Of a stretch of 64,000 nucleotides of DNA, positions 38,999-47,133 are shown piece by piece (position 1 is the first letter of the stretch; each line of letters starts with the position of its first letter). This stretch comes from Sphingomonas caseinilytica (GTDB taxonomy: Bacteria; Pseudomonadota; Alphaproteobacteria; Sphingomonadales; Sphingomonadaceae). The notes beneath the pieces are model-generated. The model saw nothing but the letters and a program-made list of their open reading frames with translations. It made no database searches and was not told the origin of the DNA. Position numbers and translations under genes: made by a program. The stretch spans positions 272,501 to 336,500 of the forward strand of contig NZ_JAMGBA010000002.1 of the NCBI RefSeq assembly GCF_023516455.1, given 5' to 3'.

Positions 38999-40087
38999 TC
39001 AGGCCGCTTCCTGTTCCCCAAGCGCTGGATAATCGACATAGCCTTCGGGGCCGCCGGAGTAGAATGTGCGCGGATCGCCCGGGTTGAGCGGCGCATCGAT
39101 GGCGATGCGCTTCACCAGGTCCGGGTTGGCGATGAACAGACGGCCGATGCTGACCGCGTCGGCGGTGCCCGCGGCGATACGAACCCGCGCGTCGATCCAA
39201 TCATGGTCGCTGTTGATCACGATCTTGCCGGAATAATGTTGGCGCATGGCCGGGCTGACCGGCTCGGTCGGTACCGACCCGGCCGATGTGGCCTTATAAG
39301 GTTCGCGAAGCTCAATCCACGGAACGCGGAGCTCCTCAAGCAGCTTGGCCAGCTCCGTGAAGAGCGCGATCGGGTCACTGTCCTCGACACCCTGCACGAG
39401 GATGTTGGGCGAAAAGCGGATTCCGACGCGGTCCATGCCGATAGCGCCGCCGACTGCTTCCAGCACCTGCCGGACGAAGCGGAGACGATTGTCGATCGAG
39501 CCGCCGTAGGCGTCGTCCCGGTGATTGTCGGAATCGCGGAGGAACTGGTCGACCAGATAGCCATTGGCGCCGTGGATCTGGACGCCATCGAATCCTGCCT
39601 CGATCGCGTTGCGTGCCGCCGTCACATAGTCGCCGATGATCCGGTCGATGTCGGCCTGTGTGGCGGCCCGCGCCTCTTCATAAGGCTTCTTGCCTTCATA
39701 GGTGTGGGCAAAGTCGGGCGCTGTCGTGGCGGAGGAAGAAACCGGCTTACCGCCACCGAGGTCCGAATGGACGAGGCGGCCCATGTGCCACAGCTGGGCG
39801 ACGATCCGCCCGCCGGCCCGGTGGACCTCCTGCGTTACGGTTTTCCACCCATCGACCTGCGCCTCGCTCCAAAGGCCCGGGGCATTCGGCCAGCCAAGTC
39901 CTTCGCGGGAAATTCCCGTCGCTTCGGAAATGATAAGGCCGGCACCGGCGCGCTGGGCATAGTAACGAGCCATCAATTCGTTAGGCACGCCTTCCCGGCC
40001 GGCGCGGGCGCGGGTCAAGGGCGCCATGAAGATCCGGTTGGGGAGATCGATCGATCCAAGCTGGAGCGGGTTGAATAGGCTAGGCAT
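38999..40087 (-). CDS. Alkene reductase (old yellow enzyme family, NemA-like)
   Basis: 362 residues, FMN-dependent ene-reductase. PLTRARAGREGVPNELMARYYAQRA at the start, IVAQLWHMGR, the catalytic HGANGYLVDQFL, DAYGGSIDNRLRF and AVSIGRLFIANPDL are typical of NemA/OYE. Reduces activated C=C or nitro compounds with NAD(P)H. ATG at 40087 (after AGGA) is preferred to the TTG one codon earlier. Confidence 0.95.
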   Translation of the reverse strand: MPSLFNPLQLGSIDLPNRIFMAPLTRARAGREGVPNELMARYYAQRAGAGLIISEATGISREGLGWPNAPGLWSEAQVDGWKTVTQEVHRAGGRIVAQLWHMGRLVHSDLGGGKPVSSSATTAPDFAHTYEGKKPYEEARAATQADIDRIIGDYVTAARNAIEAGFDGVQIHGANGYLVDQFLRDSDNHRDDAYGGSIDNRLRFVRQVLEAVGGAIGMDRVGIRFSPNILVQGVEDSDPIALFTELAKLLEELRVPWIELREPYKATSAGSVPTEPVSPAMRQHYSGKIVINSDHDWIDARVRIAAGTADAVSIGRLFIANPDLVKRIAIDAPLNPGDPRTFYSGGPEGYVDYPALGEQEAA

Positions 40088-40256
40088 CAAAGTCCTTTCA
40101 CGAACATGCGAGGCGTTCCCCAGCGCCGCGGCGGAAGATAGTTTCGACGGAAAACCGGTTCAATCGCGGAATCGCTGGGCATCCATAAATAGAACTTATG
40201 GGACCGAAGGTCGGTTATCGCTTCCGCTCTTGCCCAATTCCCCCTAGTGGGCGCGG

Positions 40257-41159
40257 GTGAGCAAACAGAAGTCCCAATCGCTTGCGTTTATCGCACTGCT
40301 GGTCGGCAATTTGGCGCTTGCCTGCGGCCCCTTCCTGGTTCGAACCAGCGGAGTCGGCCCAGTTGCGGCGGGATTCTGGCGGCTTGCGCTCGCGCTTCCA
40401 TTCCTTTGGGCGATTGCCTGGATGTTCCGCCAGCCGGTGCATTGGCCGCGCGCTAAGCTGACCATCGCGGTGCTGGCTGCGGCCTTCTTCTTCGCCGCCG
40501 ACCTGGCCGCGTGGCATGCCGGAATCCTGCTCACCAAGCTCGGCAACGCCACCTTGTTCGGCAATATCTCCAGCTTCTTCTTCGCGGCCTGGGGACTTTG
40601 GCTCGCCCGTAAATGGCCCACGTCGATCCAGGCGCTTGCGCTAAGCCTTGCCGCGCTAGGGTGCGGCCTCCTCATGTGGGGCAGCGCGGAGCTGTCGGCG
40701 GAGAATCTTCGCGGAGACTTGCTCGCCGCCTTGGCCGGCCTGCTCTACACCGGCTATCTGATCCTGGTCGAACGGACGCGGGGAGAGCTCCAACCTCTGC
40801 CTCTGCTGTTCCTGGCCAGCCTGTTCGGTGCTGCAATGTTGCTCCCGGCCGCGATCACCGCCGGCGAACAGATATTTCCCGAAAATTGGGCGGGCCTGTT
40901 CGCGCTTGCGCTGTGCAGCCAGGTCATCGGCCAGGGACTGCTGGTCTATGCGCTGGGACATGTGCCGCCCTTGGTCGTGGGCGTTGCGATGCTGACCCAG
41001 CCCGCGCTCTCAGCCCTGCTTGGCTGGATCTATTATGGTGAGACACTGACCGGCCGTGACTTCGCCGGAGCCGCGATGATTGTCGCTGCGCTGATCCTGG
41101 TTCGCCTGAAGCAGAAAGGCGGAGCCGCCTTGCACGAACCGGCGGTGGCGCCCAATTAG
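40257..41159 (+). CDS. DMT/EamA family transporter
   Basis: 300 residues starting at a GTG (MSKQKSQSLAFIALLVGNL). Ten membrane helices in two EamA repeats (GFWRLALALPFLWAIAWMF, LGNATLFGNISSFFFAAWGL; second repeat MLTQPALSALLGWIYYGETLTGRD). Exporter of an unknown metabolite; not closely similar to the EamA gene at 13483. Six bp upstream of the COQ9 gene, likely co-transcribed. Confidence 0.92.
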   Translation: MSKQKSQSLAFIALLVGNLALACGPFLVRTSGVGPVAAGFWRLALALPFLWAIAWMFRQPVHWPRAKLTIAVLAAAFFFAADLAAWHAGILLTKLGNATLFGNISSFFFAAWGLWLARKWPTSIQALALSLAALGCGLLMWGSAELSAENLRGDLLAALAGLLYTGYLILVERTRGELQPLPLLFLASLFGAAMLLPAAITAGEQIFPENWAGLFALALCSQVIGQGLLVYALGHVPPLVVGVAMLTQPALSALLGWIYYGETLTGRDFAGAAMIVAALILVRLKQKGGAALHEPAVAPN

Positions 41160-41164
41160 CGCGC

Positions 41165-41824
41165 ATGGACGAAGCGACTCCGACTCCGCTTGAACGCATC
41201 CGCCTGAAGCTCGCACTGGCCGTTGGAGAGAATGCGGCATTCGACGGCTGGAGCCTGAAGGCGGTTGAGAGCGCGGCAGAGCAAACCGGTATCGATCCGG
41301 CGCAGGCGCGGCTCGCCTTTCCAAAGCAGCCGGCACAAATGTTCGACGCCTATATCCATGGGATCGACGCCGCACTGGAAGCGCATTTCACGCCGGAGCG
41401 GATCGACGCGATGAAGATTCGCGATCGGATCCGAGCCCTTATCTGGCACCGGCTGGAATTGATGGCGCCGGCACGCGAGGCTGTTCGGACGGGCCTTTCG
41501 ATCTTCGCCATGCCGCTGAATATTCCGCTGGCGCTGGCCGCTGGCTGGCGTTCGGCCGACCTGATGTGGCGATTGGCCGGCGATACAGCGACCGATTACA
41601 ATCATTACACCAAGCGGCTGATCCTTTCGGGCGTCTATGGCTCCACGCTTCTGGTCTGGCTGGACGACCAGAGTGAGGGTTTGATGGAAACGGGCGCTTT
41701 CCTCGACCGGAGGCTGGCCGACGTGATGCGGTTCGAAAAATGGAAGGCAAACTGGAAAGGCAATGAGCTCCACCGGCCGAGCCTGACGCGCTTCCTGGGC
41801 CGCTTGCGCTACCCGGCTAGGTAG
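41165..41824 (+). CDS. COQ9 family ubiquinone biosynthesis protein
   Basis: 219 residues. Its TetR-like N-terminal fold without DNA-binding residues (LALAVGENAAFDGWSLKAVESAAEQTGIDPAQARLAFP) and the C-terminal ADLMWRLAGDTATDYNHYTKRLILSGVYGSTLLVWLDD are COQ9 signatures. COQ9 binds lipids and presents ubiquinone intermediates to COQ7. Common in alphaproteobacteria. Confidence 0.93.
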   Translation: MDEATPTPLERIRLKLALAVGENAAFDGWSLKAVESAAEQTGIDPAQARLAFPKQPAQMFDAYIHGIDAALEAHFTPERIDAMKIRDRIRALIWHRLELMAPAREAVRTGLSIFAMPLNIPLALAAGWRSADLMWRLAGDTATDYNHYTKRLILSGVYGSTLLVWLDDQSEGLMETGAFLDRRLADVMRFEKWKANWKGNELHRPSLTRFLGRLRYPAR

Positions 41825-41846
41825 ATTCCACACTTCCCACCAGCCA

Positions 41847-41869
41847 TTGTTATTGATAATCGATTGCAA
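41847..41869. promoter_or_regulatory. Fur-like box directly before feoA
   Basis: The 23-bp stretch from TTGTTATTGATAAT to CGATTGCAA is an imperfect palindrome with an intact GATAATC core; aligned to the 19-bp consensus, 13 positions agree. It ends at the base before the feoA ATG, leaving no room for a normal ribosome binding site, so repression would block both transcription and translation start. Fur or an Irr-type regulator may bind. Confidence 0.6.
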
Positions 41870-42127
41870 ATGACCGGCCCGATCATCCCGCTCGACCAGC
41901 TTAAGCTGGGTATCCGCGCGCGAATCGCGGCCATCGATTGGTCTGCATTGGGCGAAAAGGAGGCTTCGCGCCTTCGCCATTTCGGCTTTGACGAGGGCGT
42001 GACCGTCGAGCCGTTGCATCTTGGACCATTCGGGCGCGATCCGCTCGCGATCCGCGTTGGCAGGATGACCGTCGCCATTCGCCGGTCGCACGCCCGAGCT
42101 GTCAAAGTCGCGACAGAGGACGCATGA
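41870..42127 (+). CDS. feoA: Ferrous iron transport protein FeoA
   Basis: 85 residues, SH3-like FeoA: LDQLKLGIRARIAAIDW, EKEASRLRHFGFDEGVTVEPLH, DPLAIRVGRMTVAIRRSHARAVKV. Partner of FeoB. The ATG at 41870 has no clear ribosome binding site (the Fur-like box occupies that space), so it may be leaderless or coupled to COQ9 located 45 bp upstream. Its stop overlaps feoB by 4 bp. Confidence 0.93.
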   Translation: MTGPIIPLDQLKLGIRARIAAIDWSALGEKEASRLRHFGFDEGVTVEPLHLGPFGRDPLAIRVGRMTVAIRRSHARAVKVATEDA

Positions 42128-43974
42128 ACCCGATCCCGCTGGTGGCGGTTGCCGGCAATCCGAATGCCGGCAAAAGCGCCTTGTTCAATGCCCTGACCGG
42201 CGCCCGGCAGAAGGTTGGCAATTACCCCGGCGTCACCGTCGAACGGCATGTCGGCAAGGCCAGCCTTCCGGACGGATCGCCTATCGAGCTTGTCGACCTG
42301 CCCGGCGCCTATGGCCTGGACCCGACCAGTCCCGATGAAGAGGTTACGCGCGACGTCCTGCTCGGCAAGCAGAAGGGCGAGCGGCTTCCCAATGCGCTGC
42401 TGATCGTGGTCGACGCGTCCAACCTCGATAATCACCTACGCTTCGCATTGCAGCTGATCGACCTTGGCCTGCCGACCGTCGTGGCGCTCAACATGGTCGA
42501 CCTCGCCAAGCGCGACGGATTGGAGCTGGACGCGGCGAAGCTTCAGGAGGAGCTGGGCGTTCCGGTCGTCGAGACAGTCGCCGTCCGCAAGCGCGGCATG
42601 GCCGAAATCATGGACCAGTTGCAGTCACTCCTCCTACAGCCGCGCAAGGTCCGCGCCGGCGAGGGCCCGGGCGAGGATCTGCTCCACCTGCAGCGGCGCG
42701 CGCGCGAAATCGCGATGGGCGCGATCGTTCGGGAAACGCCGGTGCGGCGGATCACGCACCAGCTCGATGGAATTCTCCTCCATCCGGTCGGCGGGCCGCT
42801 GATCCTTGCCGCGATCCTGTTCCTGATGTTCCAGGCGGTCTTTTCCTGGTCGGCGGTTCCGGCCGATGCATTGGAAGCGCTCACGCTCGATGCAGGCCAG
42901 GCGATCGGCAATGCCCTTCCCGATGGCTGGTTCCGTTCAATGATCGTGGATGGCATCTTCGCGGGCGTCGGAGCGGTGATCGTATTCCTTCCGCAGATCC
43001 TGATCCTGTTCCTGTTCATCCTGGTCCTGGAATCGACCGGCTATATGGTCCGTGCCGCCTTCATCATGGACCGGCTGATGAGCAGCGCCGGTCTTTCGGG
43101 CCGTGCCTTCATTCCGCTTCTGTCCAGCTTCGCCTGCGCCGTTCCGGGGATCATGGCGACCCGCACGATCGAGGATCCCAAGGACCGGCTGACGACCATA
43201 TTGGTCGCGCCGCTGATGACCTGTTCAGCGCGGCTGCCGGTCTACACGCTGATCATCGCAGCCTTCATTCCTGCGATCACGGTCGGTCCGGGTATCGGCT
43301 TGCAGGGGCTGGTACTGTTCGGCCTCTATATTTCCGGAATCGTTGGCGCACTGCTTGCTTCGCTGGTCCTCAGGAAAACAGTCGTGAAGGGAGGCGGCGG
43401 CCATTTCATGATGGAGCTGCCCAAATATCAGCTTCCTCGCCTTTCCGACGTCGCCATCGGCCTCTGGCAGCGCGCCGCCATCTTCCTGAAGCGCGCCGGT
43501 ACGATCATCCTGGCCACCACCATCGTCCTCTGGGCGCTCGCCAGCTTCCCGCAGGCTGGGCCGGGCGAAAAGCAGTCCGACGTGTCGATCGCCGGCTATA
43601 TCGCCGACGGCATCCACACGGTGGTCGCTCCGATCGGTTTCAACAAGGACATCAGCATGGCCTTGCTCCCGGCAATGGCCGCGCGAGAAGTCGCCGTGGC
43701 GGCAATCGGCACCGTTTATTCGCTCGATGCGGAAAATGAGCAGGGCTTGCAGACTCTCGAGCAGAGGCTCCACGGGCGCTGGAGCCTCGCAACCGCGCTC
43801 GCCTTCCTCGCCTGGTTCATCTTCGCGCCCCAGTGCATCTCGACCATTGCCGTGACCCGCCGCGAAACCAATGGCTGGAAGTGGCCGATGTTCATGGTCG
43901 GCTACCTGTTCGTCGTGGCCTATATCGTCGCCGGCGCAACTTATTGGACAGCGGTCGCCTTCGGTCTTGGCTAA
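42124..43974 (+). CDS. feoB: Ferrous iron transporter FeoB
   Basis: 616 residues. The G-protein domain has G1 GNPNAGKSALFNALTG, G3 DLPGAY and G4 NMVDLA; the membrane part has about eight helices with the gate repeats LSSFACAVPGIMATR and LPAMAAREVAVAAIG. Imports Fe(II) across the inner membrane. Somewhat shorter than E. coli FeoB. FeoC is absent, which is usual in this group. Confidence 0.97.
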   Translation: MNPIPLVAVAGNPNAGKSALFNALTGARQKVGNYPGVTVERHVGKASLPDGSPIELVDLPGAYGLDPTSPDEEVTRDVLLGKQKGERLPNALLIVVDASNLDNHLRFALQLIDLGLPTVVALNMVDLAKRDGLELDAAKLQEELGVPVVETVAVRKRGMAEIMDQLQSLLLQPRKVRAGEGPGEDLLHLQRRAREIAMGAIVRETPVRRITHQLDGILLHPVGGPLILAAILFLMFQAVFSWSAVPADALEALTLDAGQAIGNALPDGWFRSMIVDGIFAGVGAVIVFLPQILILFLFILVLESTGYMVRAAFIMDRLMSSAGLSGRAFIPLLSSFACAVPGIMATRTIEDPKDRLTTILVAPLMTCSARLPVYTLIIAAFIPAITVGPGIGLQGLVLFGLYISGIVGALLASLVLRKTVVKGGGGHFMMELPKYQLPRLSDVAIGLWQRAAIFLKRAGTIILATTIVLWALASFPQAGPGEKQSDVSIAGYIADGIHTVVAPIGFNKDISMALLPAMAAREVAVAAIGTVYSLDAENEQGLQTLEQRLHGRWSLATALAFLAWFIFAPQCISTIAVTRRETNGWKWPMFMVGYLFVVAYIVAGATYWTAVAFGLG

Positions 43975-44025
43975 TGCTCAAGCCCGTCCTAACGCTAATC
44001 CGACAAGCGAATATGGGAGAGTGAG

Positions 44026-44520
44026 ATGGCGGGCGTGAACAAGGTGATTTTGGTCGGCAATCTTGGCGCCGACCCCGAGTCCCGCTCGCTCAACAATGGC
44101 GGCGAAGTCGTCAACATGCGCATCGCCACGTCGGAAAGCTGGAAGGACCGCGACGGAAACCGCCAGGAGCGGACCGAGTGGCACAATGTGGTGATCTTCA
44201 ACGAGAATCTGGGCCGGGTCGCCAAGAGCTACCTGCGCAAGGGCAGCAAGGTCTATCTTGAAGGCCAGCTGCAGACCCGCAAATGGACCGACCAGAACGG
44301 CAACGACAAATATACGACCGAGGTGGTGCTGCAGCGTTTCCGCGGCGAACTCGTCCTGCTCGATAGTCGCGAGGGTAGCTCGGGCGGAGGCTATGGCGGC
44401 GGTGGCGGCGGCAGCTATGGCGACGATTTCGGCGGCGGCGGTGGCGGCGGATCCAAGCCGCAACAGCGCCCGCAGCCTGCGGCGTTCGACACCGACCTGG
44501 ACGACGACGTTCCGTTTTAA
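44026..44520 (+). CDS. ssb: Single-stranded DNA-binding protein
   Basis: 164 residues. OB-fold ([35 protein letters not shown], residues 5-110), a Gly-rich linker ([20 protein letters not shown]) and the acidic tip DLDDDVPF that binds repair and replication partners. No start ambiguity; AGAGTGAG precedes the ATG. Confidence 0.97.
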   Translation: MAGVNKVILVGNLGADPESRSLNNGGEVVNMRIATSESWKDRDGNRQERTEWHNVVIFNENLGRVAKSYLRKGSKVYLEGQLQTRKWTDQNGNDKYTTEVVLQRFRGELVLLDSREGSSGGGYGGGGGGSYGDDFGGGGGGGSKPQQRPQPAAFDTDLDDDVPF

Positions 44521-44531
44521 AGGACGCCCAA

Positions 44532-44617
44532 ACGTCTCCCTGAACGTGTTTCAGGGTCCATTTTCGAGCGCCCGCGGATTTCTCCGGTGTGGATGCTGAA
44601 ACAGGTTCAGCATGACG
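44532..44617. repeat. Pair of inverted REP-like hairpins
   Basis: Between the convergent ssb and DUF177 genes lie two related hairpins in opposite orientation: CCCTGAA/TTCAGGG (44538-44544 and 44550-44556) and TGCTGAA/TTCAGCA (44594-44600 and 44606-44612). Each also has a shared GTTTCAG core and a GTCC/GATCC-type edge. The stems differ in bases that still pair. This resembles the dispersed CTGAAC...GTTTCAG repeat of sphingomonads and may work as a two-way terminator. Confidence 0.6.
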
Positions 44618-44624
44618 CCGCTTC

Positions 44625-45143
44625 TTACTTCCCTAGCTTTTCCTTGAGCGCGGCCAGCGCGGCGAAGGGGCTTGCTTCCTCTTCGCTCATCACGCCTGCT
44701 TCCTTGAGCGCTGCGTCCGCACCCGCGCTGCGGGGGTAAGGATCGAGCGAAAGCGAAAGCGTATCGGCAATGGCGCTGCCAAGGTCGATCGCCGAACCAT
44801 CGTGAAAGACGGTGTCCAGTTCGCCTGCCCCCAGCTCGATCTCATCGTCCGCACCGCCGCCCTTGGGTTCGGGGACGAACAGCAGGTCGAACGGCTCATC
44901 GACATGTGCCGGAACCGGATCGCCGGTCGCAACGCAGCTTTGATCGAGCGCAGCCTTCAGTCGCCCATTGGCCCTGACCTTCTGCCCGTCACGCGTCAGG
45001 ACGGCGTGCGCTTCGAACCGGTCGAGATTCAACAGTCCCAGTCGGTCGGCGACCGCGGCGCGCTCTTCATCGTCGGCGACGATATCCAGCCGGTCGCCGT
45101 CGCGAATCTGATCGAGCGCAAGCCGATGGGCAAAATCGCTCAA
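44625..45143 (-). CDS. DUF177 (YceD-like) protein
   Basis: 172 residues from a TTG at 45143 (SDFAHRLALDQIRDGDRLDI). The conserved core VRANGRLKAALDQSCVATGDPVPAHVDEPFDLLF and the tail ...ASPFAALAALKEKLGK are typical of the alphaproteobacterial DUF177/YceD family, which in other bacteria is linked to 23S rRNA processing and to rpmF. The TTG overlaps the stop of the upstream gene by 4 bp. rpmF is not adjacent here. Confidence 0.87.
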   Translation of the reverse strand: MSDFAHRLALDQIRDGDRLDIVADDEERAAVADRLGLLNLDRFEAHAVLTRDGQKVRANGRLKAALDQSCVATGDPVPAHVDEPFDLLFVPEPKGGGADDEIELGAGELDTVFHDGSAIDLGSAIADTLSLSLDPYPRSAGADAALKEAGVMSEEEASPFAALAALKEKLGK

Positions 45144-45655
45144 TCGATGCGGCCCTGCATGATTTCCCGGTCGGACTTCCCGTCCAGCCCTTCGTTGAAG
45201 CGCCGCAGCGCCTCCGAACAAAATGTCACCGGCGGTTCCATAACGGGCGGATCGTCGCGATAGATGCTGAGGCGAACTGCGTCTCCCCAATCCAACTCGC
45301 CCGCCCGTGCACGCCGCCACCAGTCGACTCGGCTGGCCAGCGCACCGACCATGAAGCGGACCTGCTTTCCGATCGACGGGTCGCCGAAACCGTTCTGGCG
45401 CATTTGGGCGTCCATGTCGGAAATGAAGCTTTCCGTCAGTGCAACCGAATGGCGCACCGCGTCCTCTTCGCCGTCCTCGAGCCGGAGGATGGTGATTGCA
45501 GCCAGGCTGGAGAGTACCGCGAATCGGCCGTCGAGGCTGTCCTCGACTCCGCCCTCCCGATACCAGGCGGGGCGCCGGGCCTCGTTGACCACCGAGCCAT
45601 AGAGCGCTCCGGCATCGGGCGCCTTGGGCCTCAGTTTTGCCATCAACGAGCGCAT
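45140..45655 (-). CDS. Ubiquinol-cytochrome c chaperone family protein
   Basis: 171 residues (CBP3/UQCC1-like). LYGSVVNEARRPAWYREGGVEDSLDGRFAVLSSLAAITILRL, SFISDMDAQMRQNGFGDPSIGKQVRFM and WWRRARAGELDWGDAVRL match the family, which assists cytochrome bc1 assembly. Start at 45655 gives better spacing from AGGAG than the ATG at 45661. Precedes DUF177. Confidence 0.9.
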   Translation of the reverse strand: MRSLMAKLRPKAPDAGALYGSVVNEARRPAWYREGGVEDSLDGRFAVLSSLAAITILRLEDGEEDAVRHSVALTESFISDMDAQMRQNGFGDPSIGKQVRFMVGALASRVDWWRRARAGELDWGDAVRLSIYRDDPPVMEPPVTFCSEALRRFNEGLDGKSDREIMQGRID

Positions 45656-45762
45656 CTCCATTCTCCTTATGCGGTCAGCGACTTGCGCCAGCCCTGCCGC
45701 TCCGCATATTGAGCCTCGACGCGCTGTTGGACAAGCGCGATCGATTGGAGACGAGATTCAAA

Positions 45763-46218
45763 ATGGCGAAGCGCAGTCTAGTTGCGGCTATCAGTATGGC
45801 GCTTGCGCTGTCGGCCTGTGCCGGTTCACGCGATCACAAGGGCTTCGTGCTCGACCCGACCCTGGTCGATTCGATCCAGGCGGGCGTGGACAATAAGGAA
45901 TCGGTTACCCGCACGATCGGCCGTCCGACCTATACCAGCCAGTGGGACCCGAACGACTGGTACTATGTGTCGCGCAACACCGCGCAGCTGGCATTCCGCG
46001 ATCCGAAGGTCACCGAGCAGACCGTGCTTCGGGTGAAGTTCGACGCCGCCGGCAACGTCGTGTCGGTCGAAAAGACGGGCAAGGAGACGATCGCTCAAGT
46101 CGATCCGTCGGGCGACAAGACCCCGACCCTCGGCCGCAAGCGGAGCTTCTTCGAAGAACTGTTCGGCAATATCGGGACGATCTCGCAACCGGGACTTCCG
46201 GGCGCCAGCCAGCAGTAG
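45763..46218 (+). CDS. bamE: Outer membrane protein assembly factor BamE
   Basis: 151 residues. Lipoprotein signal MAKRSLVAAISMALALSAC gives a lipidated Cys19; the BamE/SmpA fold follows (VDSIQAGVDNKESVTRTIGRPTYTSQWDPNDWYYVSR). Part of the BAM complex that inserts outer-membrane barrels. The upstream open frame to 45637 is not part of it because the lipoprotein signal fixes the start. Confidence 0.94.
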   Translation: MAKRSLVAAISMALALSACAGSRDHKGFVLDPTLVDSIQAGVDNKESVTRTIGRPTYTSQWDPNDWYYVSRNTAQLAFRDPKVTEQTVLRVKFDAAGNVVSVEKTGKETIAQVDPSGDKTPTLGRKRSFFEELFGNIGTISQPGLPGASQQ

Positions 46219-46233
46219 TCGCCGATTTTCATT

Positions 46234-46278
46234 GAGCATCATGCTCGCCTCCCTGCGTCGGCGTGCCCCCGGCACGCC
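46234..46278 (+). terminator. Hairpins after bamE
   Basis: Two stems lie after the bamE stop: GAGCAT/ATGCTC (46234-46246) with almost no loop, and GGCGTGCC (46260-46267) / GGCACGCC (46271-46278) with a 3-nt loop. The second is a strong perfect hairpin but has no T-run, so bamE termination here is inferred. Confidence 0.5.
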
Positions 46279-46352
46279 ATACTAGGGAGCTCCCCCGGAA
46301 AGGCTGCGCGTGCTGCTTGTCGACATCCGCTATGCCGCCTAAGCGTTCGCGC

Positions 46353-47120
46353 ATGACCGCGACGCCCGCCGGCATGACCTATGCCGATTATCTGAAGCTC
46401 GATACTTTGCTGTCCGCCCAGCAGCCGCTGAGCGACCTGCATGACGAGATGCTGTTCGTCATCATCCACCAGACCAAGGAACTGTGGATGAAGCAGATGC
46501 TGCACGAGGTGCAGCTGGCGATCTCGCTGATCGGCGAGGATCGTTTCGCCGAAGCCTATAAGGCGATGGCGCGGATCAGCCGGATCCAGTCGGTGATGAC
46601 CTTGTCCTGGGACGTCCTTTCGACGCTGACCCCGGTCGATTATCTGAAGTTCCGCGATGTGCTGGGGACATCGTCCGGCTTCCAGTCTTCGCAATTCCGC
46701 GAAATCGAGTTTCGCCTCGGGCTCAAGGAACCGAACTTCATCAATCATTATGCCGAGGGCAGCGAAGATCAGGCGAAGCTCCGCCGCGCGCTGGCGGAAC
46801 CGAGCCTACGGGAAGCCGCGCACGGGGCGTTGCAGCGCGCGGGGTTCGATCTTGGCGACGGCTCGACCGAGGCTGTCGCCGCGGCCTGGCTGCAGGTCTA
46901 TCGCGATGCGGACCGCTGGTTCGACCTATACGAACTGGCGGAAAAGCTGGTGGACATCGATGACGCGCTTGCGGCGTGGCGGCACAAGCATGTGCTGACC
47001 GTCGAGCGGATCATCGGCAATCGTCCGGGCACGGGCGGGTCGGCGGGCGCGCCTTATCTTCGCAAGACGCTTGAGAAGCGGGTCTTCCCCGAGCTTTGGT
47101 CGCTCAGGACGGAATTGTGA
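46353..47120 (+). CDS. kynA: Tryptophan 2,3-dioxygenase
   Basis: About 255 residues, heme enzyme opening the indole ring of Trp to N-formylkynurenine. The motifs MTYADYLKLDTLLSAQQPLS, HDEMLFVIIHQTKELWMKQ, GTSSGFQSSQFREIEF and the heme His region AWRHKHVLTVERIIGNRPGTGGSAGAPYL are diagnostic. The start is uncertain: I use the ATG at 46353 but an ATG at 46332 is possible, and neither has a good ribosome site. Followed 13 bp on by a kynureninase-like gene. Confidence 0.95.
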   Translation: MTATPAGMTYADYLKLDTLLSAQQPLSDLHDEMLFVIIHQTKELWMKQMLHEVQLAISLIGEDRFAEAYKAMARISRIQSVMTLSWDVLSTLTPVDYLKFRDVLGTSSGFQSSQFREIEFRLGLKEPNFINHYAEGSEDQAKLRRALAEPSLREAAHGALQRAGFDLGDGSTEAVAAAWLQVYRDADRWFDLYELAEKLVDIDDALAAWRHKHVLTVERIIGNRPGTGGSAGAPYLRKTLEKRVFPELWSLRTEL

Positions 47121-47133
47121 GAGGGCTTGGACT

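Noticed and set aside
38858-40078. 406-codon plus-strand open frame opposite the old yellow enzyme
   Set aside because: Antisense shadow; the minus-strand gene has clear OYE motifs.
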